In this document: positions 14,983 through 23,962 of the stretch, one piece after another
How the letters are laid out: every line of letters starts with the position of its first letter
Numbering within the stretch: the first letter of the stretch is position 1
Origin: Halobaculum marinum
Lineage (GTDB): Archaea; Halobacteriota; Halobacteria; Halobacteriales; Haloferacaceae
Direction of reading: 5' to 3'
DNA: 64,000 nt
Assembly (NCBI RefSeq): GCF_029338555.1
Contig: NZ_CP119989.1
Span: 992,001 to 1,056,000, forward strand
The notes under the pieces: generated by a model
Databases searched by the model: none
What the model was told of the DNA's origin: nothing
What the model saw: only the letters and a program-made list of their open reading frames with translations
Translations under genes and position numbers: made by a program

Positions 14983-16511
14983 TTATCGAAGCACTCATCG
15001 GATTCACGTTCCTCGCCGCGCTGGTCGTCATGCTGGCGCCCGACGAGTACGCCGGGAAGCTCGCGTTCGCGCTGAGCCTCCTGCCGGTCGTCGGGTCGCT
15101 GTACATGTGGGCCGGCTTCGACGCCGGCGGGAACGCCCTCATGGCCGGGAGCATCGCCTACCAGACGCAACTCGAGTGGATGTCGGTCGCCGGCTACGAA
15201 CTCCAGTGGTTCGTCGGCGTCGACGGTATCAGCCTCCCGCTGGTCGTCCTCTCGACGGTGCTGTCCTCGCTGGCCATCGTCTCCGCGTGGACGCCCATCG
15301 ACACCCGTCAGTCGCAGTTCTACGGCCTCATGCTGTTCATGGAGGCGAACCTGCTGGGCGTGTTCACCGCGCTCGACTTCTTCCTGTGGTTCGTCTTCTG
15401 GGAGGCCGTCTTGGTCCCGATGTACTTCCTCATCGGCGTGTGGGGCGGCCCGCGCCGGAAGTACGCCGCGATCAAGTTCTTCGTGTACACGAACATCGCC
15501 AGCCTCGTCATGTTCATCGGGTTCATGGCGCTGGTGTTCAACCTCCCCGTCGGCTCGTTCGGGCTGCCGGAGATCACACAGGCGTTGCAGGCGGGCGAGC
15601 TGTCCGGCTTCGTCGGGCTCGACCCGGCGACGCTGAAGCTCGTCGCGTTCGTCTCCATGTTCGCGGGCTTCGCGGTGAAGGTGCCCGTCGTCCCGTTCCA
15701 CACGTGGCTGCCTGACGCCCACGTTCAGGCACCGACCCCGGTGTCGGTGATGCTGGCCGGCGTCCTCCTGAAGATGGGGACGTACGCGCTGCTGCGGTTC
15801 AACTTCACCATGCTGCCGGACGTGGGGACGCGTCCGCTGGTGGCTGCGGTCATCGCAGCCGTCGCCGTCATCTCGGTCATCTACGGCGCGATGCTCGCGC
15901 TCGCCCAACAGGACCTCAAGCGGATCGTCGCGTACTCCTCCGTCTCGTCGATGGGGTACGTCATCCTCGGCCTCGTGGCGTACACGGGGCTGGGCATCGG
16001 CGGCGCGACGTTCCAGATGGTCGCTCACGGCCTCATTTCGGGGCTGATGTTCATGGCGGTCGGCGTCATCTACAACGTCACCCACACGCGCATGGTGGGC
16101 GACATGTCGGGGATGGCCGACCGGATGCCCATCACGACGGGCATCCTCATCGCCGGCGCGTTCGGCTACATGGGCCTCCCGCTCATGGCCGGCTTCGCCG
16201 CCGAGTACTTCATCTTCCAGGGGGCGTTCGCCTCGACGGTGATTCCGTCGGCGCCGCTGTTCACTGCGGCGTCGATGTTCGGCATCGTCATCGTGGCGGG
16301 CTACCTCCTGTTCGCGATGCAGCGGACGCTGTTCGGGGAGTTCCGCCTCGACTCCGACTACGAGGTCCACCGGGCGGCCTTCCACGACGTGGCGCCGCTG
16401 GCGGTGCTGCTGCTGTGCACCATCGCGCTCGGTGTCGCACCCGACATCTTCTTCGACATGATCACTGACGCAATCGAACCGGTCGTCGCGGTCGTCGGGG
16501 GTGGTGCCTGA
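14979..16511 (+). CDS. nuoM: Complex I subunit M (NuoM-like antiporter subunit)
   Basis: A 510-residue antiporter-like subunit. Conserved parts are LWFVFWEAVLVPMYFLIG (the helix-5 glutamate), VPFHTWLPDAHVQAPTPVSV and the following lysine helix, and LPLMAGFAAEYFIF near the end. The GTG at 14979 overlaps the nuoL stop as GTGA. Another in-frame GTG three codons upstream at 14970 is possible but would overlap more. Confidence 0.94.
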   Translation: MIIEALIGFTFLAALVVMLAPDEYAGKLAFALSLLPVVGSLYMWAGFDAGGNALMAGSIAYQTQLEWMSVAGYELQWFVGVDGISLPLVVLSTVLSSLAIVSAWTPIDTRQSQFYGLMLFMEANLLGVFTALDFFLWFVFWEAVLVPMYFLIGVWGGPRRKYAAIKFFVYTNIASLVMFIGFMALVFNLPVGSFGLPEITQALQAGELSGFVGLDPATLKLVAFVSMFAGFAVKVPVVPFHTWLPDAHVQAPTPVSVMLAGVLLKMGTYALLRFNFTMLPDVGTRPLVAAVIAAVAVISVIYGAMLALAQQDLKRIVAYSSVSSMGYVILGLVAYTGLGIGGATFQMVAHGLISGLMFMAVGVIYNVTHTRMVGDMSGMADRMPITTGILIAGAFGYMGLPLMAGFAAEYFIFQGAFASTVIPSAPLFTAASMFGIVIVAGYLLFAMQRTLFGEFRLDSDYEVHRAAFHDVAPLAVLLLCTIALGVAPDIFFDMITDAIEPVVAVVGGGA

Positions 16512-18019
16512 TGGACCCCGTGCTCCTGCAGGCCGACCAACTCCCCGAGTGGACCGCGCTCGCACCGGCGCTGGCGCTGGGACTGACGGGCCTGCTGCTG
16601 CTCGTCCTCGACAGTATCGACCCGAACGACACGCGCCCGGCACTGCTGGCGGGCGTCGCCACCGTCGGCTCGCTGGCCGCGCTCGGCCTCGCGGGCTGGT
16701 TCCTCTCGGCCGGCACCGGTCAGCCGAGCACGAACGGCGCCATCGTCCTCTACGGCGACGCACTCGTCGTGGACGGCATGGCGCTGTTCTTCCAGGCGCT
16801 GTTCGCCTCCGTCACCGCGCTCGTCGTGGTGGCGAGCTTCGATTACCTCCGCCAGCGGGCGTACCAGGCGGAGTTCTACGCGCTCGTCATGTTCGCGGCG
16901 ACCGGGATGGCGCTGATGGCGGCGGCCAACTCGCTGGCCGTCGCGTTCGTCGCGCTCGAACTCGCCTCGCTGCCGTCGTACGCGCTCGTCGCGTTCCTCA
17001 AGCGCGACTCCGGTAGCGTCGAGGCGGGGCTGAAGTACTTCCTCATCGGCGCGCTGTCGTCGGCGGTGTTCGCCTTCGGCATCTCGCTGGTGTACGCCGC
17101 GACCGGGAGCCTCCTGCTGCCGGACGTGTACGAGGCGCTCTCGGGCGACCTCTCTGGGCTGTCGGGCGTCGCGGCTGTCGGCATCCTGATGGTCGCCGGC
17201 GGCTTCGCGTTCAAGACCGCCTCCGTCCCGTTCCACTTCTGGGCGCCGGAGGCGTACGAGGGCGCACCCGCGCCCATCTCCGGGTTCCTCTCGTCGGCCT
17301 CGAAGGCCGCCGGGTTCGCCGTGGCGTTCCGCGTGTTCGTCACCGGCTTCCCGGTCGACATCGGCATCGACTGGGTGCTCCTGTTCCAGGTGCTCGCAGT
17401 CGTCACCATGACGCTCGGGAACTTCGCCGCCGCCACGCAAGAGGAGGTCAAGCGCATGCTGGCGTACTCCTCCATCGGTCACGCGGGCTACGCGCTCATC
17501 GGCCTCGCCGCCTTCACCGGCGGCGCCGGCGGCAACGTCCTCGGCGCGTCGATGGCGCACCTGCTCGTGTACGGCTTCATGAACACGGGTGCGTTCCTGT
17601 TCGTCGCCCTCGCCGAGCAGTGGGGCATCGGTCGCACGTTCGACGACTACGCCGGCCTCGCCTCGAAGGCGCCGCTGGCGTCCGTCGCGATGACCGTGTT
17701 CATGTTCTCGCTGGCGGGGCTGCCCCCGTTCGGCGGGTTCTTCTCGAAGTACTTCCTGTTCGCCGGCGCCGTCGAGGCCGGCTTCTGGTGGCTCGCCGCC
17801 GTCGGCGCGGTCAACAGCGCGCTGTCGCTGTTCTACTACAGCCGCGTCGTGAAGGCGCTGTGGCTCGACGACGCCACCAGCGAGTTCGAACTGAGCGGCA
17901 CGCCGACGGCGCTGTACGCCGCGGTCGTGTTCGCCGCCGTCGCGACGGTGCTGCTGCTGCCCGGCTTCCCGCCCGTCATCGAGACGGCGCAGTCGGCCGC
18001 CGCCGCCATCCTGCCGTAG
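16511..18019 (+). CDS. nuoN: Complex I subunit N (NuoN-like antiporter subunit)
   Basis: A 502-residue antiporter-like subunit and the last gene of the operon. The helix-5 glutamate region is FVALELASLPSYALVAF, the lysine loop is VPFHFWAPEAYEGAPAPISG, and LAGLPPFGGFFSKYFLFAG closes the core. It starts in a TGATGG overlap with nuoM. After the stop, CCCCGTTTTG around 18046 is the only T-rich terminator-like run. Confidence 0.94.
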   Translation: MDPVLLQADQLPEWTALAPALALGLTGLLLLVLDSIDPNDTRPALLAGVATVGSLAALGLAGWFLSAGTGQPSTNGAIVLYGDALVVDGMALFFQALFASVTALVVVASFDYLRQRAYQAEFYALVMFAATGMALMAAANSLAVAFVALELASLPSYALVAFLKRDSGSVEAGLKYFLIGALSSAVFAFGISLVYAATGSLLLPDVYEALSGDLSGLSGVAAVGILMVAGGFAFKTASVPFHFWAPEAYEGAPAPISGFLSSASKAAGFAVAFRVFVTGFPVDIGIDWVLLFQVLAVVTMTLGNFAAATQEEVKRMLAYSSIGHAGYALIGLAAFTGGAGGNVLGASMAHLLVYGFMNTGAFLFVALAEQWGIGRTFDDYAGLASKAPLASVAMTVFMFSLAGLPPFGGFFSKYFLFAGAVEAGFWWLAAVGAVNSALSLFYYSRVVKALWLDDATSEFELSGTPTALYAAVVFAAVATVLLLPGFPPVIETAQSAAAAILP

Positions 18020-18155
18020 CCGGCACGCGCCGCGCTCGGCACCCCGTTTTGCGGACTGGTTCCATCGCCGACCAGCGAGCGACCGCGCTCGTCGGACGGG
18101 CGCTGTGCCGGGATGACGGCAGGGTTTTCCCGGTCGGGACCGACCTCTGCGTGTA

Positions 18156-19613
18156 ATGCGTCGGCTGGTGCTGGGTTGTGGATCGGTCGGCAACGAGATG
18201 GTCGATGAGCTGACCGACCACCCCGGCGAACTCCACGTGATCACCGCCGACAGCGGTCGCGCCACCGCCCTCCGCGACGAGAACGTCTCCGCCGTCGAGG
18301 CGGACCCGCTCGACCCCACGAACTACCCAGACACTGCCGACCTCGTCGTCGTCGCGGGGCCGTCCACGACGGACAACCTCACCGCCGCCGACCGCGCTCG
18401 CGAGCGCTTCCCCGACGCCGTGATCGTCGCGTACGCCGGGGAGGACGCCACCGAGGCGGATCTGCGTGCGTTTCGCGAGCTCGCCGACCGGATCGTCGAC
18501 CCCATCGGAACGGTCGCCGAGCGAGTGCTCGACGTGGCGACGGGGGCGACCGCCGACCGCCTCCGCCGGATGGTCCGGGCGCTGCGGTCGGTCGACGGCA
18601 AACTCGCGGTGGTCGCCCACGACAACCCCGACCCCGACGCCATCGCCGCCGCGGTGGCGCTCGTCCGGATCGCCAACTTCGCCGGCACGGCAGCCGAAGC
18701 GGTGTACTACGGCGACATCTCCCACCAAGAGAACCGCGCGCTCGTCAACCTCCTCGACATCGGGATGCGCCGACTCGACCCGGCGGTGGACCCCCGCGAG
18801 GAGTTCGCGGCGTTCGCGCTCGTCGACCACTCCCGACCGGGCGTCAACGACAGCCTCCCGACGGACATCGAACCGGTCGTCGTCGTCGACCACCACCCGC
18901 CGCGCGAACCGATCGACGCGGGGTTCATCGACCTGCGCGACGGGGTGGGCGCCACCTCGACGCTGCTGGCGGAGTACATGGACCGCCTGGGGCTGACGCC
19001 GGACAGGCAGGTGGCGACGGCGCTGCTGTACGGCATCCGGATCGACACGAAGGACTTCACCCGCGAGGTGAGCGAGGCGGACTTCGACGCGGCGGCCTCG
19101 TTGTTCGAGTACGCCGACACGTCGGTGCTCGACCGGGTGGAGACGCCGAGCCTCAGCGCGTCGGTGCTGGACGTGCTCGCGGACGCCATCGAGAACCGCG
19201 AACAGCGTGGGACGGCGCTGGCCACTTGCGTCGGTGAGATCACCGACCGCGACGCGCTCGCGCAGGCGGCCGACAGCCTGCTCAACATGGAGGGGGTGAA
19301 CACGACGCTCGTGTACGGCTTCCGCGACGGCGTCGTGTACGCCTCCGGTCGCACGCGCGGCGCGGATCTGGACCTCGGAGAGACCCTGCGCGACGCGCTC
19401 GACCAGATTGGCTCGGCGGGTGGCCACGCCGACATGGCTGGCGCGCAGATCCCACTCGGCATCCTCGCGGACGTCGAGGAGGGGTCGACGGAGACGCTGA
19501 CGGAGGTCGTCCGCGACATCATCGCGGGGCGCTTCTTCGAGACGCTGGAGGACGCCCCCGCCGCGCCCGTCCGGTCGGCCGAGCGCCTCGTCACCTTCCC
19601 CGACGAGGACTGA
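18156..19613 (+). CDS. DHH-family phosphoesterase with N-terminal TrkA-N domain
   Basis: A 485-residue two-domain protein. Residues 1-115 form a Rossmann-like TrkA-N module starting RLVLGCGSVGNEMVDEL. Residues 145-330 carry the DHH catalytic motifs: HDNPDPDAIAAA, LVDHSRPG, VVVVDHHPP and GATSTLLAEY. The DHHA1 end has GSAGGHADMAGAQIP. DHH enzymes hydrolyse phosphoesters such as short oligonucleotides or cyclic dinucleotides, and the TrkA-N part suggests control by a nucleotide. This architecture is common in haloarchaea, but the substrate is not settled by sequence. Confidence 0.88.
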   Translation: MRRLVLGCGSVGNEMVDELTDHPGELHVITADSGRATALRDENVSAVEADPLDPTNYPDTADLVVVAGPSTTDNLTAADRARERFPDAVIVAYAGEDATEADLRAFRELADRIVDPIGTVAERVLDVATGATADRLRRMVRALRSVDGKLAVVAHDNPDPDAIAAAVALVRIANFAGTAAEAVYYGDISHQENRALVNLLDIGMRRLDPAVDPREEFAAFALVDHSRPGVNDSLPTDIEPVVVVDHHPPREPIDAGFIDLRDGVGATSTLLAEYMDRLGLTPDRQVATALLYGIRIDTKDFTREVSEADFDAAASLFEYADTSVLDRVETPSLSASVLDVLADAIENREQRGTALATCVGEITDRDALAQAADSLLNMEGVNTTLVYGFRDGVVYASGRTRGADLDLGETLRDALDQIGSAGGHADMAGAQIPLGILADVEEGSTETLTEVVRDIIAGRFFETLEDAPAAPVRSAERLVTFPDED

Positions 19614-19663
19614 CGCCGGTTCAGGAGGAACTCTTACCCTCACGCCGGTCGAACGACCGACGA

Positions 19664-20503
19664 ATGAGCGACGCTCGGAGCGAGCGAACGAAGCCGCGGG
19701 TGAAGGCGTACATGACCCGTGACGTGGCGACGGTGTCGCCCGACGACACGGTTCGCGAGGCCGTCGAGCGCATCCTCGACAGCAACCACAACGGGTTCCC
19801 GGTGACGGACGGTCGCACCGTCGTCGGCTTCGTCTCCGCGCGCGACCTACTGTCTGCGGACGCGGACGCCCCGCTGTTCACCGTGATGAGCGACGACATC
19901 ATCGTCGCTCACCCGGAGATGAACGTCACCGACGCCGCGCGGGTGATCCTCCGGTCGGGCATCCAGAAACTCCCGGTCGTCGACGACGCGGGCAACCTCG
20001 TCGGCATCATCTCCAACACCGACGTGATCCGCTCGCAGATCGAACGCGCCACCCCCGAGAAGGTGGGGAAGTTGATGCGGACGCTCGAGGAGATCCACGG
20101 CGTCTCGACCACCGAGGAGCGCCGGCAGGTGTCGCTGTCGACGCTCATGCCGACGCAGGCGCGGGTGTACGCCGACGAGTTGGAGGGTCGCCGCTACGAA
20201 CTGGAGCGAGGGCTCGCCGAACCGCTCGTCGTCATCGACAACCCGAGCGCGAGCGGCGAGTACGAAGACGACGGGACGCTGGTGCTCGCAGACGGCCACC
20301 ACCGCGTGATGGCGGCCCACCGCCTCGGCATCGAGGAGATGGACGCGTACGTCATCGTCATCGCCGACCACGTCGAACTCGGGATGGCCAAGACCGCGCG
20401 CAAGGAGGGGCTCCGGTCGATCACAGACATCGAGGTGGTCGACTACGCGCGCCACCCGCTCGTGGAGACGACCAAGCGGTTCCAGGACGGCGACGGCGAC
20501 TGA
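19664..20503 (+). CDS. CBS-domain protein with ParB-like domain
   Basis: A 279-residue cytoplasmic protein. Two CBS repeats occupy residues 15-125 (MTRDVATVSPDDTVREA and VMSDDIIVAHPEMNVTDAA), a pair that usually binds adenine nucleotides. Residues 145-270 resemble the ParB/sulfiredoxin-type fold, with the core VLADGHHRVMAAHRLG. The combination suggests a nucleotide-gated enzyme or DNA-related factor, but no function can be named. It starts 51 bases after the DHH gene on the same strand and may be in the same transcript. Confidence 0.82.
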   Translation: MSDARSERTKPRVKAYMTRDVATVSPDDTVREAVERILDSNHNGFPVTDGRTVVGFVSARDLLSADADAPLFTVMSDDIIVAHPEMNVTDAARVILRSGIQKLPVVDDAGNLVGIISNTDVIRSQIERATPEKVGKLMRTLEEIHGVSTTEERRQVSLSTLMPTQARVYADELEGRRYELERGLAEPLVVIDNPSASGEYEDDGTLVLADGHHRVMAAHRLGIEEMDAYVIVIADHVELGMAKTARKEGLRSITDIEVVDYARHPLVETTKRFQDGDGD

Positions 20504-20549
20504 GCCTCGGCGGCACGTCACCAGGTCGCCATCACCCGCCGCCCGAAGC

Positions 20550-20786
20550 TCACTCGGCGTCGGACAGGTCGAACTCGCGTTTCCACTCCGCCACCAGCGC
20601 GTCGGCGGCCTCGCGGTCGGCGACGCGTTCGCGTCGGTACGCCCGCCCGTCGGGCGCCTGCTCCATCCGGTCGAGACGGACGACGTAGCTCCCGTCGCGA
20701 CGCTCGCGGACGCGCAGCGTCGCGAAGCCGTCCGCGCGTGTCCACTCGTCGTACCGCTCGGCCGTGTCGACCGGGCTCCAGGGCAT
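20550..20786 (-). CDS. Small conserved-looking haloarchaeal protein
   Basis: A 78-residue soluble protein with a compact beta-rich middle (FATLRVRERRDGSYVVRLDR) and an acidic helix at the end (ADREAADALVAEWKREFD). I recognise it as a type of short haloarchaeal protein but cannot give a function. The ATG at 20786 is preceded by AAGGAG at a normal Shine-Dalgarno distance, which decides the start over the much longer open frame upstream. It lies 26 bases after the zinc-ribbon gene, probably in one operon. Confidence 0.75.
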   Translation of the reverse strand: MPWSPVDTAERYDEWTRADGFATLRVRERRDGSYVVRLDRMEQAPDGRAYRRERVADREAADALVAEWKREFDLSDAE

Positions 20787-20812
20787 ACGCTCTCCTTCGG
20801 GTTCCCCGGTAC

Positions 20813-21079
20813 TCAACGCGACGGTTCCATCGACCGAGTGGTGTTCGTCCCCACGTCCGCGGCGCTCGCAGCCGTCTCGCTGGCGGGTGCGTCCGTCTCG
20901 ACGACGACGCGACCGAGCGCGCCCGGCGTGGCGCCGAACGGTCGCACCGGGAACGGTCGGTCGACGCGGCCACACTCGGGACACACCGGGTAGCCGAGTC
21001 GGTCGTAGTCGATCCACGTCGAGGGGGACCGTCGCCCACAGCCGCCGCATTCGAACGTCGCGGTTTCCACGAACTCCAT
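20813..21079 (-). CDS. Small zinc-ribbon protein
   Basis: An 88-residue protein. Residues 8-40 form a zinc ribbon with two CxxC pairs (FECGGCGRRSP and YPVCPECGRVD); the rest is low-complexity and probably disordered. Such proteins bind nucleic acids or partner proteins in haloarchaea, but no target can be inferred. The ATG at 21079 is preferred to the GTG three codons upstream. TTATGC around 21115 is a possible promoter. Confidence 0.7.
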   Translation of the reverse strand: MEFVETATFECGGCGRRSPSTWIDYDRLGYPVCPECGRVDRPFPVRPFGATPGALGRVVVETDAPASETAASAADVGTNTTRSMEPSR

Positions 21080-21279
21080 GCGTGTCACTTACTGGCACGT
21101 AACTTAGGTACTCATTGCATAACCCGTTCACAGGGGGTTCCTGCCGCCGATCTCGGATCGCGGCTCAGTCGCTCGGTTCCGGGGGGTCGACGGTCGAGGA
21201 CCGGTCACTCAGGGGGGTCGATCGGCGGTCGTGAGAGAATGGGTCGCGGTGTGGGTGTCGCTCGCGGCGCCGCGTCGGC

Positions 21280-22605
21280 TTACAGCGCGTCGACGACGTT
21301 CAGGAAGCCGGCGCCGTAGTACGCCTTGTCGTACCCCTCGGGCACCGCGGCGGCCCGCTTGAGGGCGCTCTCGACCTGATTCGCGTTGTAGTCGGGGTTC
21401 GCGCTCTTGACGAGCGCCGCCGCGCCCGCGACGTTGGGGGCGGCCATCGAGGTGCCGGCCTTCCAGCCGTAGCCTGGTTCGGTGGCGACGGTGCCGTCCT
21501 CCCCGATGTCGGTGACGACGCTGACCGTGCTGAGCACGAGGTCGTAGTACCACCCGGGGACCTCCTCCGCCGCCGCGGCGAGGTCGGCGTCGCCGCCGGG
21601 GGCCGCGAGGTCGACGGCGTTGGTGCCGTAGTTGGTGTAGAAGGCGGGACTCTCCGGCGGTGCGGTGACTCCGTCGTCACCCCAGCCGAACCCGATGGGG
21701 CCGGTCGCCGCCACCGACAGCGCCTGTGCGCCCTCGTTCGGGAGGCTGATGAGGCTCCCGTCGTGCTGGAGGTCGGCGGAGTCGTTGCCCGCGGAGATGA
21801 CGAGGAGCGTCCCCTCTTTGTTCGCGTACGTCATCGCGGCGTTGATGAAGTTGCCGTAGAACCCCTCGGTGACGCCCTGTCGCGGGATGGGGTACGCGCC
21901 AAGCGAGAGGTTCGCCACGTCACAGTCGTCGCGTGCGGCCTGCACGACCGCGCCGATGACGATGGAGAACGCGCCGCTGACCCCGCCGAAGTTGGAGAAC
22001 ACGCGGTAGTCGACGAGGTCCGTCGCGGGCGCGGTGCCGGCGACGCCGGTCTCGCCGGTCGTCTGTGCGGCCACGGTGCCCGCGACGTGGGTGCCGTGGT
22101 CGCCGCCGCCGGGGACGCCCGCGCCGAGGCCGTCGCCGGTCAGGTTCTTCGAGACCGCCGTGTTCACCTCGAGGTCGGGGTGACTCGCGTCGACGCCGGA
22201 GTCGATGACGGCGACGCGGGTGCCCTCGCCCTTCGTCGTCTCGTGGGCGGTGGGGACGTCGAGCGCCTGCTTGTCCCACTGGAAGGGGTACAGCGCGTCG
22301 TCAGTCGCCTCACCCTCGTAGTCGTGCGTCTCGACCGACGGGTCCGCGCCGTCGAGTTCGACGTCTGGCGCGTACGACGTCACCGCGCTGGACGCCTCGA
22401 CTGCCGACTCGCTGCCGCGAACGACGGCGTACCCGATCTCTGGGAGGTCGAACACCACGTCGAGATCCGAGGGCGCACCGTTGCCTCGGGTCTTCACGAT
22501 GAACCGGTCGGTCCGCTCGGCCGCCGTCACCGTGGACCCCGCCAGTACGCCGCCGAGCACGCCGCCGCTCAGCTTCAAGAACGTCCGTCGACCTTGGTTG
22601 GCCAT
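21280..22605 (-). CDS. Secreted subtilisin-like serine protease (S8 family)
   Basis: A 441-residue protease made as a precursor. The N-terminus RRTFLKLSGGVLGG is a twin-arginine signal, so the protein is exported folded, as is usual for haloarchaea. Residues 32-95 look like a propeptide. The catalytic triad is Asp135 (VAVIDSG), His173 (HGTHVAG) and Ser386 (GTSMAAP), with the oxyanion Asn in SAGNDSAD. It resembles halolysins but lacks their C-terminal extension. Unusually large insertions with FSNFGGVSGAFS lie between His and Ser. AATAAA at 22629-22634 is its promoter. Confidence 0.92.
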   Translation of the reverse strand: MANQGRRTFLKLSGGVLGGVLAGSTVTAAERTDRFIVKTRGNGAPSDLDVVFDLPEIGYAVVRGSESAVEASSAVTSYAPDVELDGADPSVETHDYEGEATDDALYPFQWDKQALDVPTAHETTKGEGTRVAVIDSGVDASHPDLEVNTAVSKNLTGDGLGAGVPGGGDHGTHVAGTVAAQTTGETGVAGTAPATDLVDYRVFSNFGGVSGAFSIVIGAVVQAARDDCDVANLSLGAYPIPRQGVTEGFYGNFINAAMTYANKEGTLLVISAGNDSADLQHDGSLISLPNEGAQALSVAATGPIGFGWGDDGVTAPPESPAFYTNYGTNAVDLAAPGGDADLAAAAEEVPGWYYDLVLSTVSVVTDIGEDGTVATEPGYGWKAGTSMAAPNVAGAAALVKSANPDYNANQVESALKRAAAVPEGYDKAYYGAGFLNVVDAL

Positions 22606-22628
22606 ACCATGACGCGGGATTTGTTCGC

Positions 22629-22634
22629 AATAAA
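22629..22634 (-). promoter_or_regulatory. TATA-like element of the subtilase gene, flanked by repeats
   Basis: TTTATT on the minus strand, 24-30 bases before the ATG at 22605. It is flanked by two direct copies of CGAACA (22622-22627 and 22635-22640), 13 bases apart, a possible binding site for a regulator. Confidence 0.45.
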
Positions 22635-22828
22635 TGTTCGTAAACGATACAGAATACTAATCTGATTTATCCTGTAGGTGATCGGATGCCCTCCCGACAC
22701 ACCGATCCCGGTTTGACGCCGCGCCGTCGCCGCTCCACAACGGGGCCGTCGGTCGTCGCACGGCGGCGTCGCTCACCGTGTGCAGGCACAGCCAGCACGC
22801 GAAAGGTCGGGGACGGGTCGTCGTGTCG

Positions 22829-23806
22829 TTACTCGTGGCCGGAGACGCGCACCGGTACGTACGGCTCTTCGAGGTACTCCATCTCCGAGGACGACAGTGA
22901 GATGTCGAGCGCCTCCACCGCGTCTTCGAGGTGCTCGACGCTCGTGGTGCCGACGATGGGCGCGTCGACGGAGTCCTGCTCGAACAGCCACGCCAACGCG
23001 ATCTGTGCCATCTTCACGCCCTTGTCCTCGGCGAGTTCGGCGACGCGGGCGTTGATCTCCTCGCCGCCGCCCTCCAGGTACGGGTGGCGACGGGCGTGCT
23101 CCTCACTCTCGCCGCGTTTCGTCGTGTCGAGTTCGTCCACCGGTCGAGTGAGCCACCCCCGCGCCAGCGGCGACCACGGGATGACGCCGACGCCCTCGTT
23201 GTCACACAGCGGGAGCATCTCGCGCTCCTCCTCGCGGTACAGGAGGTTGTAGTGGTTCTGCATCGTCACGTACCGCTCCAGCCCCAGCGAGTCTGCGGTG
23301 TGGAGCGCGTCGGCGAACTGGTGGGCCCACATCGAGGAGGCGCCGACGTACCGCGCGTTGCCGTCGCGGACGGCCTCGTCGAGCGCCCGCACGGTCTGCT
23401 CGATGGGCGTGTCGTAGTCGTAGCGGTGGGTCTGGTACAGGTCGACCGTGTCCATCCCGAGGCGGTCGAGGGAGTTGTCGAGTTCCTGCTGGATCGCCTT
23501 GCGCGAGAGGCCGCCGGAGTTGGGGTCGTCCTCGCGCATCTGGAAGTACCCCTTCGTCGCGACGACGAACTCGTCGCGGTCGTACTCGCCGAGCGCGTCG
23601 CCGAGCACGCGCTCGGAGGCGCCGTCGGAGTACATGTTCGCGGTGTCGAAGAAGTTCACACCCAACTCGACCGCGCGGTCGACGAGTTCGCGCCCGGCGT
23701 CCTCGCCGAGCACCCAGTCGCGCCAGTCGGGGTCGCCGAAGCTCATGCAGCCGAGACAGATCCGGGAGACGGTCATTCCGGTGTCGCCGAGTGTCGTGTA
23801 CTCCAT
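22829..23806 (-). CDS. Aldo/keto reductase
   Basis: A 325-residue NADPH-dependent reductase of the AKR barrel fold. The catalytic set is visible: Asp and Tyr in NFFDTANMYSDGASE, Lys in VVATKGYF, and His in LYQTHRYDYDTP. The C-terminal APIVGTTSVEHLEDAV binds the cofactor phosphate. It groups with YajO/YccK-like members; the physiological carbonyl substrate is unknown. It is divergent from the acyl-CoA synthetase gene. Confidence 0.9.
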   Translation of the reverse strand: MEYTTLGDTGMTVSRICLGCMSFGDPDWRDWVLGEDAGRELVDRAVELGVNFFDTANMYSDGASERVLGDALGEYDRDEFVVATKGYFQMREDDPNSGGLSRKAIQQELDNSLDRLGMDTVDLYQTHRYDYDTPIEQTVRALDEAVRDGNARYVGASSMWAHQFADALHTADSLGLERYVTMQNHYNLLYREEEREMLPLCDNEGVGVIPWSPLARGWLTRPVDELDTTKRGESEEHARRHPYLEGGGEEINARVAELAEDKGVKMAQIALAWLFEQDSVDAPIVGTTSVEHLEDAVEALDISLSSSEMEYLEEPYVPVRVSGHE

Positions 23807-23962
23807 GATTTCCGCTCACGCCCATAGAACAAAAATACCGGTGTCGGTGCCGAACGTGGCCGTTCTCGGTCGATCAACCGCCATCGGGGATGCGCTCCCC
23901 CGTCCCCGGAACGTGGCAACGGTACCCAAACGATTATTCCCGATACTGACCACGGTCAGCGT

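Noticed and set aside
12424-16763. Long minus-strand open frames under nuoJ2-nuoM
   Set aside because: They are antisense to well-matched nuo genes, full of Arg/Glu/His low complexity, without any family motif.
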